From Mucilaginibacter saanensis (lineage in GTDB: Bacteria > Bacteroidota > Bacteroidia > Sphingobacteriales > Sphingobacteriaceae): a stretch of 64,000 nucleotides of DNA. Location: assembly GCF_014200575.1 (NCBI RefSeq), contig NZ_JACHBZ010000005.1:124001-188000 (forward strand), read 5' to 3'. Under the pieces are notes generated by a model. The model was not told where the DNA came from. It searched no databases and was given only the letters and a program-made list of their open reading frames with translations. The translations under genes and the position numbers were made by a program. Position 1 is the stretch's first letter. The number at the start of each line of letters is the position of its first letter. Of this stretch, positions 50,116 through 61,200 are shown one piece after another.

Positions 50116-52539
50116 ATGATACATTTTTTACAAAGGAAAAACCTCTTCGGCGTTAAAATCCCATTTTTATCACCTAATTTTTTAAATCTGTTTGTTATCT
50201 GTTTTTCGGCACTGGTTTTTACCCCTGGTATAGCATCTGCACAAAACGGATCGTTTGGTAGTATTAAAGGAACGGTAAAAACATCAGATGGCAAAGCTGC
50301 TGAATATGTTAATATTATCATTACGGCAACCAGCCAGGGCACAACTTCCGGACAAAATGGTCACTTTACTATTAAAAATATAGCGACTGGCGCTTATGAT
50401 GTTGCAGCCAGCTTTATTGGCCTGCAAACGCAAACCAAACAGGTTGTAGTAATTGCCGGCGAAGCCGTAACCATAAACTTTGTTTTGGCCGAAGGAGGTA
50501 AGGAGCTACAGGAGGTTTATGTTAAAAGTGCGAAACACAATAAGTTTTTGAAAAAAGAAACCGAAGATGTGGCCCGCTTACCTATTAAAAATCTCGAAAA
50601 TCCGCAGGTTTACAGCGTTGTAACCAGCGAACTGATGAAGGAGCAGGTAGTAACCAGCTATGCAGATGGTTTTAAAAATATCCCCGGCACAGGTGTACCT
50701 TTGTTATACAATAACGGGCGTACCACCCTTTTATCACGTGGGTTTACCACGGGTAACTTTATCCGTAACAGCGTTGCCGGTTACAACTTTAACGCCATTG
50801 ACCCTGCCGATATCGAAAAAATAGAAGCCATAAAAGGTCCTACCGGTACCTTATTTAACAGTAGCCTTGCCTCATTTGGTGGCCTTTTTAATCGTGTTAC
50901 CAAACAGCCGTTTGAGGCAACGCGTACTGAAATTACCTATCAAACAGGTAGTTTTGACCTTAACCGCCTGACCGCTGATGTAAACATGCCCTTAAATAAG
51001 GAAAAAACAATATTATTCCGCGTTAATACAGCATTACATAATGAACACAGCTTTCAGGATGCAGGTTTTACCCGTAGCTTTTTTGTAGCACCAAGCATTA
51101 CCTATATTGTTAACGATCGTTTATCAGTTGATGTTGACGCTGAAATAGGCAACGGAAATGCCACCTCGGCTTATCGTCTGGCACCGGATCCTAAAGCAAA
51201 AATATACAATATTAAAGATCTTGGTATCGACTATAAACGTTCGTTCGCCAATAATAACCTTGATTACCAGAGCCGTCAAATTGATATTTACGCGTTGGTC
51301 AATTACAAAATATCTGATAAATGGAAATCACAAACCATGTTCAACAAAACCTTCTCCACCACAAAAGGCTTTGTTACATCGTTCACAATATCAGACACCG
51401 CAATAAGACGACAGGCAATCAAAGAAGATTATCCGTATTATATTACCAATATTCAGCAAAATTTTATTGGCGACTTTAAGATAGGCCAATTCCGTAACCG
51501 CATTGTTGTCGGTATGGAGTACTACAACCAAAAAAGCAATTGGTCAAACCTTACCGCAAATATGCCGCTCATCAACTACAAAACACCAGGAGCTGCTTAC
51601 AATAGTTTTACTCCTGAAAAGGTTTCGGCTCTGCTTGCTGCCACCGCGCCAAAGCCGGGTGATTATGTTCAAAACAACCAGAGTTCATACGCGGCCTACG
51701 TATCTGACGTGTTTAACATTACCGAAAGGCTGAATGCCATGGCCAGTATACGTATTGACCGGTTTGAAAACAAAGGTGCTTATACCCCGGCCGATGGCAA
51801 GACTACAGGTAACTTTAATCAAACTGCTTGGTCGCCAAAGCTTGGCCTGGTTTATCAGGTTGTTAAAGATCAGGTATCATTATTTGGTAACTATATGAAC
51901 GGTTTTAACAATGTTACCGCAACCAGCTTTGATAACACGCCTTTTAAACCGCAATATGCCAATCAATGGGAAGCAGGTGTAAAGATTGACGCCTGGGATC
52001 ATAAGATAAGCTCAACAGTAAGTTATTATGATATTTCGGTAACCAATACAACTATGGATGATCCTGCACATTCGGGATTTTCAACCCAGGCCGGTACTCA
52101 GCTGAGTAAAGGTATTGAGGCCGAAGTAATAGCCAACCCTTTTGCAGGATTCAATATTGTGGGCGGCTTTGCCTATAACAATAGTAAAATAACAAACGCA
52201 GCAACCGGAACCGGATTGCAAGGTTTACGCCCTGCCGCCTCCGGCCCTGCCAGATTAGCTAATTTATGGATGAGCTACCGCATTACCAATGGCAAAGTGC
52301 AGGGATTAGGGCTTGGTGTTGGCGGTAACTATGGCAGCTCATCCTACCAAACCAATACGGCAACGTTTAAATTCACCATACCATCATATACTACGGTTGA
52401 CGCAACAGCTTTTTATGATCAACCTAAATATCGTATAGGCGTAAAGGTTGACAACCTGACTAATGAAAAATACTGGTCGTTCCGTTTGGCACCTCAAAAT
52501 CCAACACGTTTTACACTGAGCTTGAATTTAAAGTTTTAA
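50116..52539 (+). CDS. TonB-dependent (siderophore-type) outer membrane receptor
   Basis: An uncleaved-looking N-terminal segment leads to a signal region (FVICFSALVFTPGIASAQN), then a carboxypeptidase-regulatory-like domain (GSIKGTVKTSDGKAAEYVNI, about 51-130), a plug (VTSELMKEQVVTSYADGFKN and IEKIEAIKGPTGTLF) and a 22-strand barrel ending NPTRFTLSLNLKF. The plug and IKGPTGTLFNSS are typical of TonB-dependent siderophore receptors. A Fur-like promoter supports iron uptake. It is monocistronic, with a terminator after it. Confidence 0.93.
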   Translation: MIHFLQRKNLFGVKIPFLSPNFLNLFVICFSALVFTPGIASAQNGSFGSIKGTVKTSDGKAAEYVNIIITATSQGTTSGQNGHFTIKNIATGAYDVAASFIGLQTQTKQVVVIAGEAVTINFVLAEGGKELQEVYVKSAKHNKFLKKETEDVARLPIKNLENPQVYSVVTSELMKEQVVTSYADGFKNIPGTGVPLLYNNGRTTLLSRGFTTGNFIRNSVAGYNFNAIDPADIEKIEAIKGPTGTLFNSSLASFGGLFNRVTKQPFEATRTEITYQTGSFDLNRLTADVNMPLNKEKTILFRVNTALHNEHSFQDAGFTRSFFVAPSITYIVNDRLSVDVDAEIGNGNATSAYRLAPDPKAKIYNIKDLGIDYKRSFANNNLDYQSRQIDIYALVNYKISDKWKSQTMFNKTFSTTKGFVTSFTISDTAIRRQAIKEDYPYYITNIQQNFIGDFKIGQFRNRIVVGMEYYNQKSNWSNLTANMPLINYKTPGAAYNSFTPEKVSALLAATAPKPGDYVQNNQSSYAAYVSDVFNITERLNAMASIRIDRFENKGAYTPADGKTTGNFNQTAWSPKLGLVYQVVKDQVSLFGNYMNGFNNVTATSFDNTPFKPQYANQWEAGVKIDAWDHKISSTVSYYDISVTNTTMDDPAHSGFSTQAGTQLSKGIEAEVIANPFAGFNIVGGFAYNNSKITNAATGTGLQGLRPAASGPARLANLWMSYRITNGKVQGLGLGVGGNYGSSSYQTNTATFKFTIPSYTTVDATAFYDQPKYRIGVKVDNLTNEKYWSFRLAPQNPTRFTLSLNLKF

Positions 52540-52551
52540 GTAAAAACAAAT

Positions 52552-52594
52552 AAAAAAGCGTGCTGATTACGGATGTAGTCAGCACGCTTTTTTT
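52552..52594 (+). terminator. Terminator after the receptor gene
   Basis: AAAAAAGCGTGCTGA and TCAGCACGCTTTTTT enclose a 12-base loop; T-run on one side, A-run on the other. Confidence 0.85.
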
Positions 52595-52708
52595 ATTATT
52601 ATCTGCTGGGAAAGTAGAAATATACTTCCTCAATTACCAAAATGCAGCGGCATCTATTTGCGTCGCTACTAATGCATTTTATTATATTAGCAACCAATTT
52701 AATAGCAG

Positions 52709-53287
52709 ATGCAGATTGAACAGGCCGGAGAATTTATCCTGGAAAAATTAAACAGGGAGCTTTCTGAAAATTTTAAATACCACAATGCTGCACATGCAAT
52801 TGATGTATATACAGCTGCTAAGTTAATTGCCGGGAACGAGCATGTAGGCGAACAGGAAACACGATTATTACTTACGGCTGCTTTATACCATGATTCCGGA
52901 TTTTTATTTGGACAAAAGGATCACGAAACCCGCTCATGCGATAACGCCCGCTTATATTTACCCGGTTTTGGATATGAGGCCAATGAGGTAGAGCAGATAT
53001 GTGATATTATTATGGCCACCAAAATGCCGCAAGACCCGCATAGTCATTTAGGTCAGATTATTTGTGATGCTGATTTGGATTATTTGGGCCGGAATGATTT
53101 TTTTGTACTCAGTAAAAAGCTATTTTCGGAACTTGTAATTACCGGTGGTTTAAAAACAGAACAGGAGTGGGATAAACTCCAGATAGTTTTTCTTGAAAAT
53201 CATCATTATTTTACCAAAACAGCCATTGAAACACGTGGCCCGGTAAAGCAGGAACATTTGAAAGAGATCATTAAAACAACATATTAA
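52709..53287 (+). CDS. HD-domain phosphohydrolase-like protein
   Basis: HNAAHAIDVYTAAKLIAG carries an early His/Asp, AALYHDSGFLFGQKDHETRS is the HD motif (H-D at about 58-59) and CDIIMATKMPQDPHSHLGQI then ADLDYLGRND supply the C-terminal metal residues. HD enzymes hydrolyse nucleotides or cyclic dinucleotides. The 192-residue chain has only the HD core, no partner domain. The YitT gene follows 11 bp later on the same strand. Confidence 0.87.
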   Translation: MQIEQAGEFILEKLNRELSENFKYHNAAHAIDVYTAAKLIAGNEHVGEQETRLLLTAALYHDSGFLFGQKDHETRSCDNARLYLPGFGYEANEVEQICDIIMATKMPQDPHSHLGQIICDADLDYLGRNDFFVLSKKLFSELVITGGLKTEQEWDKLQIVFLENHHYFTKTAIETRGPVKQEHLKEIIKTTY

Positions 53288-53298
53288 AGATATAATTC

Positions 53299-54177
53299 AT
53301 GACAAAAGCAGAACACAGTTTACCCGAAATTATTAAGGATGTAGTAACTGTTTTGGCCGGGATTTTATTTTGCGGTTTTGCACTAAAAGGCTTTTTGGTA
53401 CCTAATAGCTTTTTTGATGGCGGGGTAACGGGTATATCATTACTCATTCATGAACTGTATCATATTAACATCGCTTTTGTTATTATAGTAGCCAATATCC
53501 CGCTTATTATTTTGGGCGCCTACCAGGTTAACCGGGTGTTTGCTTTAAAAACCTTTGTATGTGTTATAGCGCTGGGTATTTGCCTGTTATATGTGCCATA
53601 CCCGGTAATTACGTCAGACAAGTTGCTGGTTTCTATTTTTGGAGGGGTGTTTATGGGGCTTGGTGTAGGGCTTTCCATACGTGGCGGCTGCGCACTTGAC
53701 GGTATTGAGATACTAGCGCTTTACACCCTGAAACGGAGCAGTTTTACCATCAGCGAAATTATTCTGGGCATCAACATCGTTATATTTCTGATAGCCGCCA
53801 TTGAGCTTGGTTTACCTACGGCATTATACTCTATTTTAACCTATTATACGGCATCACGCACCATCAGCTTTGTAATTGATGGCCTGGAAGAATATACTGC
53901 TGTTAATATTATATCGGCCAAAAGCGAGATCATAAAGGAAAGGCTGGTAATGGAACTGGGACGTGGTATTACGGTTTATAAAGGCGAGCGTGGTTTTCTG
54001 AAAGAAAGCTTTGATGTGAGCCACCCGGTTGATATTATTTTCACCGTAATAACCCGTTTGGAAGTAAGGCGGCTAAAAAACCTTGTTCACAGTATTGATC
54101 CAAAAGCTTTTGTGTTTACCAACAGTATTAAGGAAGCTGCCGGCGGTGTACTTAAAAAACGTGTAAGGGAACATTGA
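53299..54177 (+). CDS. YitT-family membrane protein (DUF161/DUF2179)
   Basis: Five to six hydrophobic segments (VVTVLAGILFCGFALKGFLV; INIAFVIIVANIPLIILGAY; FVCVIALGICLLYVPYPVIT; FTISEIILGINIVIFLIAAI) are followed by a cytoplasmic C-terminal DUF2179 domain (LVMELGRGITVYKGERGFLK; LKNLVHSIDPKAFVFTNSIK). This is the YitT architecture, widespread but uncharacterised, thought to transport or regulate. Co-directional with the HD gene, so probably co-transcribed. Confidence 0.9.
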   Translation: MTKAEHSLPEIIKDVVTVLAGILFCGFALKGFLVPNSFFDGGVTGISLLIHELYHINIAFVIIVANIPLIILGAYQVNRVFALKTFVCVIALGICLLYVPYPVITSDKLLVSIFGGVFMGLGVGLSIRGGCALDGIEILALYTLKRSSFTISEIILGINIVIFLIAAIELGLPTALYSILTYYTASRTISFVIDGLEEYTAVNIISAKSEIIKERLVMELGRGITVYKGERGFLKESFDVSHPVDIIFTVITRLEVRRLKNLVHSIDPKAFVFTNSIKEAAGGVLKKRVREH

Positions 54178-54187
54178 GTTTCTATTT

Positions 54188-54290
54188 AGTATCAGGTAGT
54201 TAGTATTAATATCAAGTATCAAGATTATTTTGGAGTGCGAGTGACACTTTTGGAAGCTGTCGTGATACTTGATACTAACTACTTGATACT
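54188..54290. repeat. Intergenic inverted repeat (AGTATCAAGTA type)
   Basis: The left arm (AGTATCAGGTAGTTAGTATT from 54,188) is an imperfect complement of the right arm ending ACTAACTACTTGATACT at 54,290. It fills the gap between convergent YitT and cyclase genes and could fold as a long hairpin terminator or REP-like element. Confidence 0.6.
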
Positions 54291-54293
54291 CTT

Positions 54294-55337
54294 TTAAGAC
54301 ACCACCTCATAAATCTGTACCGGTTTAGCTTTGTTCTTGAGGTTTACTTCGCCAATTTTTTTGAAGGTAAATGATTCTTTTGCCTTTTCATAAACTTCGT
54401 CCGTTACGATGATCTGATTGGCATGTGCAACCGACTGCAGGCGCTGGGCCAGGTTAACGGCATCGCCTATTACGGTATAATCCAAACGCTTTAACGATTC
54501 AGAGCCGATATTACCCGAGATCATTTCGCCGGAGTTGATACCAATGGAAACCTCCGGTTTAAAAGATTTGCCGCCATAAATTACAGCCTCGCCGGCATGT
54601 AGTTTGTCTTTAACAGATAATGCGGCATCAATGGCACGGTCAAGGTGGTACTCGCCCCTAAAAACCGCCATTACCGCATCGCCCATAAACTTATCAATAT
54701 GCCCGTTTTGTGCTATAATTTCCTGAACCATTAAATCAAACAGCTTGTTAACCAGGCCAACAACTGTATTGGCAGGCACATGCTCTGAAATGGCTGTAAA
54801 ACCGCATATATCAATAAATAACACGGTGGCATCAATGGTTTCGTTGGAGAGCAGGCTGGCTTCAAACTCCTTACGGGTCATGAAGTTTAAAACGTTTTCA
54901 TCAACATACATGCGCAGTATGTTGTTTTCTTTAATAGCCTGTAATGTTTTTTTAAGTTCAATAACATGCAGGAGGGTTTTCTCTATGGTGATATCGAGGT
55001 CATCAAAATTAACAGGCTTACACACAAAATCAAAAGCACCCCGGTTCATGGCCGTGCGGATGTTATCCATATCGCTATAGGCCGATACCATCACTGCCTT
55101 TAATATGGGGTTGGCGACCGGTAGTTTGGTAAGCAGGGTAAGCCCATCCATCTCGGGCATGTTGATGTCACTTAAAACCACATCAATATCAGGTTCTTCG
55201 GCCAATTTTTTTAACGCATCAAAACCGTTTTGGGCAAATAAAAAATCATATACCTTTTCACGTATCTTTTTTCTGAACTTCTGTTTAATCAGTAATTCCA
55301 GATCCGATTCATCATCAACCACCAGTATCTTGGCCAT
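54294..55337 (-). CDS. Response regulator-adenylate cyclase
   Basis: Residues 1-120 are a receiver domain with the phospho-acceptor Asp in DVVLSDINMPEMDG and a Lys in DFVCKPVNFDD. Residues 165-345 form a class III cyclase: VLFIDICGFTAISEHV and IDKFMGDAVMAVFRG hold the two metal Asp residues, and YTVIGDAVNLAQRL the Asn and Arg needed for catalysis, with Lys before FMGD suggesting ATP as substrate. Phosphorylation would turn cAMP synthesis on or off. It shares its first base with the upstream receiver gene's stop and so follows it directly. Confidence 0.92.
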   Translation of the reverse strand: MAKILVVDDESDLELLIKQKFRKKIREKVYDFLFAQNGFDALKKLAEEPDIDVVLSDINMPEMDGLTLLTKLPVANPILKAVMVSAYSDMDNIRTAMNRGAFDFVCKPVNFDDLDITIEKTLLHVIELKKTLQAIKENNILRMYVDENVLNFMTRKEFEASLLSNETIDATVLFIDICGFTAISEHVPANTVVGLVNKLFDLMVQEIIAQNGHIDKFMGDAVMAVFRGEYHLDRAIDAALSVKDKLHAGEAVIYGGKSFKPEVSIGINSGEMISGNIGSESLKRLDYTVIGDAVNLAQRLQSVAHANQIIVTDEVYEKAKESFTFKKIGEVNLKNKAKPVQIYEVVS

Positions 55338-55720
55338 TATTCTTGGTTTATGTGTTTTAGTTTTTCTTTAAGATCATTAAAATCAAGCGGCTTGGTTAAA
55401 AAGTCATTAGCCCCCAACTCCATTGATTGCGTGTAATTTTCATTGTCGCCATAGGCGGTTATCATCATCACTACCGGTGGCGGTTTTTCGTAGGTGCTTC
55501 TGATATTTTTAAGCAGCTCCAGGCCGCTCATTCCCGGCATATTAATGTCAGATAAAATAAGCACAACCTCCGAGTGATTCATCTCGAGATAGGTCATGGC
55601 CTCCTCGCCCGATAGCGCAAAGGTAAAGGTAACTTCGCCGTTTTTTATCTCCTTTCTGAACCTTTGCGTAAACAATGGCTGTACATCCACTTCATCATCA
55701 ACAACAAGTATTTTCATCAA
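55337..55720 (-). CDS. Single-domain response regulator
   Basis: A stand-alone receiver: DDE in VVDDEVDVQPLF, phospho-acceptor Asp in LILSDINMPGMSG, Thr in VMMITAYGD and Lys in FLTKPLDFNDLK. No output domain. It lies between the histidine kinase and the cyclase response regulator, so it may relay phosphate between them or act on the shared cascade. Confidence 0.93.
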   Translation of the reverse strand: MMKILVVDDEVDVQPLFTQRFRKEIKNGEVTFTFALSGEEAMTYLEMNHSEVVLILSDINMPGMSGLELLKNIRSTYEKPPPVVMMITAYGDNENYTQSMELGANDFLTKPLDFNDLKEKLKHINQE

Positions 55721-55735
55721 ACTATAATTTGTGTT

Positions 55736-57121
55736 TTAAATATTGGCAACAGGGATGGTGATCACAAACCGGGCATATTCACCTTCGGCTGTTTCAACTG
55801 TCAGTTCGCCATTATGTGCCTTGGTAATAATATCATAACTCATGGATAGGCCAAGTCCGGTTCCCTGCCCGGTTGGCTTGGTAGTAAAAAACGGTTGATA
55901 AATTTTATCAAGTACCTTTTGCGGTATACCCATTCCGTTGTCGGCAACCGTAATTTCAACCGCGCTGCTGCCCGATGGTAGTTTTACGTGTTTGGTGCTC
56001 ACGCTTACCGTAGGGCTGTAGCCTTCGCCAAGCAGGTTTTTCTTTTCGGCAACAGAATAAAACGAGTTATTATATAAATTGAGCAGCACCCTGCCTAAAT
56101 CCTGAGCCATCGCTTCAATATTACCAATGTTGGGGTCAAAACTGGTTTTCATGGCTGCGTTAAATGATTTATCCTTGGCACGTAAGCCGTGATAGCTTAG
56201 GCGCAGGTATTCATCAGCAAGTGCATTAATATCTGTCGATTCCTTTTTGCTGGTGGTGGCCCTGGAGTGTTGCAGCATCCCCTTAACAATAGCATCTGCA
56301 CGTTTGCCATGCTGATTTATCTTGGTCAGATTTTGCGTAATATCATTCATAATCTCATCGGCCTCCTCCCTGATATCGTCGGGCAGGTTTCTAAACACGC
56401 CCTCTTTAAGTTCGTCAAGTAATTCAATACTTACCTCGCTAAAGTTGTTTACAAAATTTAACGGGTTCTGAATTTCATGTGCAATACCGGCTGTAAGTTC
56501 ACCCAGGGAGGCCATTTTTTCTTGCTGCACCAGTTGCGCCTGCGTACTTTTAAGCTCTGCAAGTGCTTGTTGCAATTCTTCTTTTTGTTGAGTTATCTCG
56601 GCAGTGCGTTGCTTTACTTCACTCTCCAGGTTAACTTTCATGGCGGCCATCATGCGGTTTTGCTCTTCCTCGTCGCGCCGTCTTTTACGTTCCAGTTCAA
56701 GTACCTTGTTTTGCCTGCGGTTAATAAACCACATGGCACAAAACCATAATATGGCAAACCAGGTCGCACTATCAAAAAAGCTATTATAATTATTATAAAA
56801 ATTAATGAACAGTAACTTTATAACATCTGAAAAAAAGGCAACTACTACCGCGGGCAATACTGCGTTAACAATTGGTCGGTCCGTTTTAAATTCGTCCCGT
56901 TTAAAGGGTAATGCAACAAGCCCGAATACCAGAAAATGGCCCAGAAACGCAAATATCTTCAGGTGATCAAAACTAACCCCCAGGCACATGATGGCAATAG
57001 CTGCCCATAGGGCATATAATAGGTACTGGTTCCAATCGTTACGTATACCTTCATTTTTTAAGGTTTTACGAAATTGTGTAACCAGGATAATAGCAACAAA
57101 TGGTTCTAATCCAATATCCAT
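55736..57121 (-). CDS. Membrane histidine kinase
   Basis: About four hydrophobic segments cover the first 140 residues, followed by a basic coiled coil (NRRQNKVLELERKRRRDEEE; LESEVKQRTAEITQQKEELQ), the H-box AGIAHEIQNPLNFVNNFSEV with phospho-His, and an ATPase domain with N-box (LLNLYNNSFYSV), G1 (DNGMGIPQKVL) and G2 (GQGTGLGLSMS). It is a hybrid-free sensor kinase that probably phosphorylates the receiver at 55,337-55,720 and the cyclase regulator. The ligand is unknown. Confidence 0.94.
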   Translation of the reverse strand: MDIGLEPFVAIILVTQFRKTLKNEGIRNDWNQYLLYALWAAIAIMCLGVSFDHLKIFAFLGHFLVFGLVALPFKRDEFKTDRPIVNAVLPAVVVAFFSDVIKLLFINFYNNYNSFFDSATWFAILWFCAMWFINRRQNKVLELERKRRRDEEEQNRMMAAMKVNLESEVKQRTAEITQQKEELQQALAELKSTQAQLVQQEKMASLGELTAGIAHEIQNPLNFVNNFSEVSIELLDELKEGVFRNLPDDIREEADEIMNDITQNLTKINQHGKRADAIVKGMLQHSRATTSKKESTDINALADEYLRLSYHGLRAKDKSFNAAMKTSFDPNIGNIEAMAQDLGRVLLNLYNNSFYSVAEKKNLLGEGYSPTVSVSTKHVKLPSGSSAVEITVADNGMGIPQKVLDKIYQPFFTTKPTGQGTGLGLSMSYDIITKAHNGELTVETAEGEYARFVITIPVANI

Positions 57122-57219
57122 AAAAAGTAGTTAGCATCACTGTTTCAGATGCAGGTTAAAAGGTAACAATTTAAAACTAATATTTTAATTCAATTAATTC
57201 AATTTATTCAGTACCCGGT

Positions 57220-58098
57220 TTATATAACCAGGCTGTGCTTTTTGTACGCACTGGGTGTTTGTCCGGTTATGTTTTTAAATATGCGCGAAAAATAGGAGAG
57301 GCTCTCGAAACCGGTTTCGGTAGCTATTTCATAAAACGGCATATTGGTAGTGGTTAACAGTAACTGTGCCCGTTCAATTCTTTTTGATTGTATATAGGTT
57401 AACGGCCGCTCGCCGGTACTTTCATAAAATAGCCTCGAAAAATAATCAGGGTTATGATTGGCCCGCCTGGCCAGCTCAGCTACAGTGATGGCTGATTGTA
57501 AATTGGTTTGTATATAATTAATGGCATCAGATAGTTTGGAGCGGATAACGCTGTTATCCTCTATCAAAAAAAGCTCAGGTGTCAGGAACCGTGATATCAG
57601 CTGCAATAATACCCCATACGTTTCTACATAAGCAGATACGTTCATAAATTCATTTAATTCCTCAAAGTTTTTTAACATCGGTCGTTTTTCATATACCAAT
57701 GGGTTGTAAGAAACATGCTGCAAACTCCGGTTAGGGTTTAAATACAGTATTTTTTTAAAGCAGGCAATGTCATCATCAGTAGCCTTTATTTTAATTATTT
57801 TTCTGTTTGATACAAAGAGTGACACTCCATCTGCCGATTGTTCCAGAAACGTAATGTAATACTGACTTAAATAGCTGTCGCAAAAATAATTGCAGGTGGT
57901 AAAACTCGGCACCAGGTACACAAATCCCTCTTCCAGTTTAACGGTATCAGCCGTATTGTATAGCTTTCCTTCGCCTCCGTCAATATAGTACAGCCGGTAA
58001 AATGTACTGGTCACATTTTTATAATTCCAGTTTTTGTTCAACTTAACATGGTCGGTGTTTAAAAGGGCAAAATTGGATTTTAAAACGCTTTTGTTCAT
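57220..58098 (-). CDS. AraC-family regulator
   Basis: From ATG 58,098 (an in-frame TTG 18 bp earlier is less likely) the first 190 residues are a cupin-like ligand domain (YYIDGGEGKLYNTADTVKLE), and the C-terminal 100 hold two HTHs (TVAELARRANHNPDYFSRLF; FYEIATETGFESLSYFSRIF then KNITGQTPSAYKK), the AraC signature. It faces left and diverges from the cytochrome-domain gene at 58,246, so it may control that cluster, as AraC regulators often sit beside catabolic operons. Confidence 0.92.
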   Translation of the reverse strand: MNKSVLKSNFALLNTDHVKLNKNWNYKNVTSTFYRLYYIDGGEGKLYNTADTVKLEEGFVYLVPSFTTCNYFCDSYLSQYYITFLEQSADGVSLFVSNRKIIKIKATDDDIACFKKILYLNPNRSLQHVSYNPLVYEKRPMLKNFEELNEFMNVSAYVETYGVLLQLISRFLTPELFLIEDNSVIRSKLSDAINYIQTNLQSAITVAELARRANHNPDYFSRLFYESTGERPLTYIQSKRIERAQLLLTTTNMPFYEIATETGFESLSYFSRIFKNITGQTPSAYKKHSLVI

Positions 58099-58245
58099 GG
58101 CTATAAGGGAACGCAATTTAGATAATATTCAGATGTATTTTAAATATAAAGTCGGATTTGTGCAAATTTTGGTGGTGTTTGTGAAATTTTTACTTAAGTA
58201 CGGCGTGTAGCTTTATAAAATTATAAACCGAATAAATTTTACTTC

Positions 58246-61200
58246 ATGCGAAGGCTTTTTTTTATACTGCTTGGTGCCGTATTGGTGCTGGCGGCAGGTA
58301 TATATTTTTATTCATCTGCCGTTAATTTGCCACCCGATGTAAAGGAAGCGTATGATGCTTTGCCTAAAGCGTTAGATTATAATGTGGATGTTAAGCCCAT
58401 CCTGTCTGATAAATGCTTTGCCTGCCATGGTCCGGATAAGGCAAAACAAAAGGCGGGTTTAAGGTTGGATATTGCCCAGTTTGCCTATGCCGATCTCCCC
58501 GAAGACAAGGGTAAGGTAGCCATTACCCCCGGAAACCTGGAGGGCAGTGAGTTTTTTCACCGTATCCTGTCGGCCGATCCTAAATATGTAATGCCCTCGC
58601 CCGAATCACATCATACCCTTACTGCTACAGAAAAGGCTATCCTGATTAAATGGATAAAAGACGGGGCCGTTTATAAACCACATTGGGCCTTTGTAAAACC
58701 CGTAAAAGCCGATGTACCTGAGGTGGACGACAAAAACAGCACCGTCAACAACCCGATTGACAATTTTGTATTGGCAAAACTGCAGCAAAAAAAGTTGCAG
58801 CCATCTGCCCAAGCCGGTAAAGAGTTACTGTTGCGCCGGGTTTCGTTAGATTTAACCGGCCTGCCGCCTACGTTAAAAGAGATTGACGATTTTTTAAAGG
58901 ATAACTCAGCCAATGCCTACGAAAAACAGGTTGACCGGCTGCTGAATTCCCCGCATTATGGTGAGAGAATGGCGGTTGACTGGCTGGATGTGGCCCGTTA
59001 TGCCGACTCGCACGGTTACACTGTCGATCGGCTAAGGGATATGTCACCATACCGCGATTGGGTGATCAAGGCTTTTAATACCAATTTTAGGTATGATAAG
59101 TTTATACAATGGCAACTGGCCGGCGATCTGATGCCGCACCCAACCCGCGATATGATTATTGCTACGGCTTTTAACCGTAACCATCAGCAAAATATGGAGG
59201 GCGGTATTGTAGAGGAGGAGTTTCAGACCGAATATGTGATTGACCGTACCAATACCTTTGGTACAGCTATGCTAGGCATGTCTGTAGGCTGTGCCAAATG
59301 TCATGATCATAAATTCGACCCGATATCACAAAAAAACTACTACCAGCTTTTTAGTTTTTTTAATAATGTAAAAGAGGCCGGCCAAATTTCATGGGACGAT
59401 GCCCTGCCTACGCCTACACTGATGCTACCCACCAAACAAAAGGAAAAGATACTGCAATTTATAAACAACAATATTGTACAGGAACAGCATAACATCACGG
59501 CAACAGAAAATAAGGCTGCCGCAGATTTTGACCAATGGCTAAATACAGGTGGTTATAAAAAACTGACCGTTAATAAAATTCCTGCCGATGGCTTACAGGT
59601 CTGTTACAATTTTGATAAAGGCAACCTCACCAATACGGTAAACAGTAAAGAAACCGGCGTAATGAAACGCGAAAGCGGCCTGCCAGGCGATAAGCCTGTT
59701 TTTCAACCCAGAAATAATGGCAAAGCGTTGTTATTGAATGGTGATACCTGGCTTGATCTGAACCAGGTTGGTGTTTTCAGGCGGTCGGAGCCATTTAGCA
59801 TTGGTATTTGGGTAAATATTCCTCAACAACTTACAGAGGGTGTTATTTTTCATAAAAGCAGTGCCGAACGGTTATATAATTTTAGGGGATATCACCTGTA
59901 TCTGAAAAATAATAAGCTGGAACTGAACATGGCGCACACCGGGCCATCCAATGCCATTACCAAGGTTAGTGTTGATAATGTACCGCGTAATAAATGGATC
60001 CAGCTTACGGTAACTTATGATGGTTCATCAAAGGCAGGCGGCTATAAGTTATATCTGGACGGTGCCGAAATGAAGATGGAAACCACCATGGATCAGCTTA
60101 CCAAGGATATTTTATTTGTGTCGGGCACGCAACCTGGATTGCAAATCGGCGGCTGGTGGCGCGGGCGTGGTTTTAAAGATGGCAAAGCCGATGATATTAC
60201 TGTTTATAACCGCACGCTTACATCATTTGAAGTTAAAACGCTGGCACAAAAGGCAAGCTGGGCAACCATTGCGGCTAAGGATAAATCATCATTATCTGCT
60301 GATGAAATGAATGCGCTCAAAACCTATTACCTGGCAGCTGTTGACCCGGATATGCGGGCCGAAGCGCAAAAGTTGAAAGCCCTGCGCACCACCTTATCAG
60401 ACTCCACCGAAAACATTGCCGAGTTGATGGTAATGCAGGAAATGCCGAAACCTAAAAAAACATTCCTGCTTAAAAGGGGCAACTATGATATGCCGGGCGA
60501 GCAGGTGTACCCTAACACGCCCGAAGCTATTTTGCCGTATGCCAAAAATCTGCCTAAAAACAGGCTTGGGCTGGCCAAATGGGTAACAGACCCTAACAAT
60601 CCGCTGGCCGCCAGGGTGGCCGTGAACCGCTTTTGGCAAAACTTTTTTGGTGTGGGTTTAGTAAAAACCGCCGAAGACTTTGGTAACCAGGGTGAAATGC
60701 CAAGTCATCCTGAATTGCTGGACTGGCTGGCGGTTAAATTCATGGAATCGGGCTGGAACGTGAAGGCTTTGAACAAGCTTATCGTGATGTCGGCAACCTA
60801 CCGGCAGGATTCCCGCGCAAGCAAGGAGGCTTTTGAAAAAGATGTGGAGAACCGTTTTCTGTCACATGGTCCGGCTTACCGCATGAGTGCCGAAATGATA
60901 CGTGATAATGCGTTAATGGCCAGTGGGTTATTAAATGCCAAAATTGGTGGTAAAAGTGTAAAACCATACCAACCCGATGGCTTGTGGGAAATAAATAATA
61001 CCACCTATACCCCTGATACGGGCCAGGCTGTTTACCGGCGCAGCTTATATGTAGTGATCAAAAGATCGGTCCCAAATCCAACACTGGCAACATTTGATGC
61101 CCCATCGCGCAGTTATTGCATTATGCGCAGGCAGCAAACCAATACGCCGTTACAGGCTTTGGTAACGCTTAATGACCCCACGTTTGTGGAGGCTTCAAAG

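Noticed and set aside
52560..52751. 63-residue frame after the receptor gene
   Set aside because: It begins in the terminator hairpin and overlaps the HD gene start; no supporting signal.
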